Below, one piece after another: positions 62,863-64,000 of a DNA stretch of 64,000 nt. This DNA comes from Verrucomicrobiota bacterium. Its GTDB lineage: Bacteria > Verrucomicrobiota > Verrucomicrobiae > Limisphaerales > UBA11358. The notes beneath the pieces are model-generated. The model was not told the origin of the DNA. It saw only the letters and a program-made list of their open reading frames with translations, and searched no databases. The stretch lies in contig JACZKP010000172.1 of NCBI GenBank assembly GCA_014860005.1, positions 62,001-126,000 on the forward strand, written 5' to 3'. The translations under genes were made by a program, and so were the position numbers. Each line of letters begins with the position of its first letter. Positions within the stretch are counted from its first letter, which is position 1.

Positions 62863-63945
62863 TCAATCCCCAAAACTGATGCCCAGCGAACGGGCGGTGT
62901 GGACGATGTCGCCGTCCAACGGCACTGTGCGCAGTCGGCCGATGGCTTCCGTGAGTTTTACGGCGACGGTGTCTGGCGGACGGAGCGCCACCATGTGCCC
63001 GTACCTTTCCTCGGCCACCAGTTCCACCGCGCGCGCCCCGAAACGCGTGCAAAGCAGTCGGTCAAAAGTCGTGGGGGCGCCGCCCCGCTGCAAATGGCCG
63101 AGGACGCACACGCGCGTTTCCTTGCCGGTGCGTTGTTGGATTTCCTCCGCCACCACGGCCCCGATGCCGCCGAGCCGCGCTTCCCGATTCTTTTCCGCCG
63201 CGCCGCTGGTGACAAAATCCTTTCCGCTCTCCCGCGCCCCCTCCGCCACGACCACCAGCGTGAACCGTTTGCCTTCGCGTTCGCGTTCGGCGATGCGGGC
63301 GCACACGCGGTCGAAATGAAACGGAATTTCCGGAATCAAAATCACATCGCCGCCGCCGGCAATGCCGGCGTGCGCCGCAATCCAGCCCGCGTAACGGCCC
63401 ATTACCTCCAGCACCATCACGCGGTCGTGGCTTTGCGCGGTGGTACGCAACCGGTCCAACGCGTCCGTGGCGCAGGCGACGGCGGAATCAAATCCAAACG
63501 TGATCGCCGTGGCTTCCAGATCATTGTCAATGGTCTTGGGCACGCCAACAATCGGAATGCCGTGCTCGAACAGCGTCTGGGCAATCGTCAGCGAGCCGTC
63601 GCCCCCCACGCTGACCAGCGCCCGCAAACCGAGCTTTAGAAAATTGCGTTTTGCTTCATCCAGGATTTCCCGTGGAATTTCCTGGCGTTCGCCGTGGCCG
63701 GTTTTCGCGGCAAAACGCCCTTTGTTCGTGGTCCCGAGAATGGTCCCACCCACGAACAACAGCGCTTCCATTTCCTTGTAATCCAGCGTCCGATAACGCA
63801 TCGGTTCGAGCATGCCATCATAACCGCCGAGAAAGCCGATGGTGTCCCAACCGCGTTTGGAGGCAGACTTGACCACCGCCCGGATCACCGCGTTTAGCCC
63901 CGGACAATCGCCGCCGCCCGTCATGATGCCAATACATTCGCGCAT
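62863..63945 (-). CDS. pfkA: 6-phosphofructokinase
   Basis: From ATG 63945 (MRECIGIMTGGGDCPGLNAV) the product has 360 residues. It phosphorylates fructose 6-phosphate to the 1,6-bisphosphate in glycolysis. Motifs are VSVGGDGSLTIA, PKTIDNDLEAT (catalytic Asp region), VMGRYAGWIA and LGHLQRGGAPTTFD. The Gly in GGDGS favours ATP rather than pyrophosphate as donor, while the Lys in PKTIDND is typical of the group that includes actinobacterial and PPi enzymes, so donor preference should be stated as probable only. It lies upstream of recQ on the same strand, with 61 bp to the recQ start. Confidence 0.95.
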   Translation of the reverse strand: MRECIGIMTGGGDCPGLNAVIRAVVKSASKRGWDTIGFLGGYDGMLEPMRYRTLDYKEMEALLFVGGTILGTTNKGRFAAKTGHGERQEIPREILDEAKRNFLKLGLRALVSVGGDGSLTIAQTLFEHGIPIVGVPKTIDNDLEATAITFGFDSAVACATDALDRLRTTAQSHDRVMVLEVMGRYAGWIAAHAGIAGGGDVILIPEIPFHFDRVCARIAEREREGKRFTLVVVAEGARESGKDFVTSGAAEKNREARLGGIGAVVAEEIQQRTGKETRVCVLGHLQRGGAPTTFDRLLCTRFGARAVELVAEERYGHMVALRPPDTVAVKLTEAIGRLRTVPLDGDIVHTARSLGISFGD

Positions 63946-64000
63946 GGCCGCATGTTTCCAGAACCGGGTGGAACGCAAAAGGACAAATCCACTCACCGGC

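Overview
The window looks like a chromosomal segment of a Verrucomicrobiota bacterium, probably near Pedosphaera/Limisphaerales. This is an inference from gene content: a DUF1800/DUF1501 secreted-protein pair, a VPEP-type PEP-CTERM protein, an H-X9-DG pseudopilin, a lamin-tail/CotH protein, a Tat-signal Gfo/Idh/MocA oxidoreductase, many secreted proteins sharing a C-terminal beta module, and GC-rich DNA with many dispersed palindromes. No rRNA, tRNA, CRISPR array or phage block was seen.

Layout. 1-12 kb: a partial unknown gene, rhomboid protease, C39-like peptidase, beta-propeller protein, a hicB / broken hicA module beside a fused uroporphyrinogen-III methyltransferase/synthase gene, nadA, an MtaA-like methyltransferase, a GH5 glycosidase, a DUF1501 remnant and an MFS transporter. 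12-28 kb: large secreted proteins (DUF1800, DUF1501, DNRLRE-like, CotH, PQQ propeller), a membrane-protein/lipoprotein pair, a pseudopilin and an oxidoreductase. 28-34 kb: a repeat-rich zone with a Y1 (REP-associated) transposase, its small derivative, a sugar-isomerase-like gene, a DUF559 gene and a 248-bp tandem array of REP pairs. 34-39 kb: a rhamnose cluster (GH78 rhamnosidase, rhaM, URO-D-like protein). 39-44 kb: PEP-CTERM protein, zinc ribbon, double-domain NDP kinase, MutT, UDP-glucose dehydrogenase, TPR protein. 44-48 kb: a SAM-I riboswitch with terminator, then thrC, a TlpA thioredoxin, an MNT/HEPN toxin-antitoxin pair, a MoaD/ThiS-like sulfur carrier and a NIL-domain protein. 48-64 kb: a spermidine-synthase-like membrane fusion, a secreted unknown, the complete F1Fo ATP synthase genes atpBEFHAGDC, then typA, recQ and pfkA on the minus strand.

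Two things stand out. First, the SAM-I riboswitch / threonine-synthase-like enzyme / ubiquitin-like carrier ending in GG / NIL-domain gene set suggests a methionine-regulated route in which a carrier-protein thiocarboxylate donates sulfur to O-phosphohomoserine. Second, the two toxin-antitoxin modules each sit between a truncated copy of the first 26-30 codons of a housekeeping gene and the intact gene, and a third insert (the CotH gene) is bounded by direct repeats of about 280 bp. This repeated architecture suggests insertion with long target duplication. In addition, three enzyme genes (isomerase-like, rhamnosidase, recQ) appear to carry in-frame insertions of dispersed palindromic DNA. All function calls come from reading the sequence; no database search was run.
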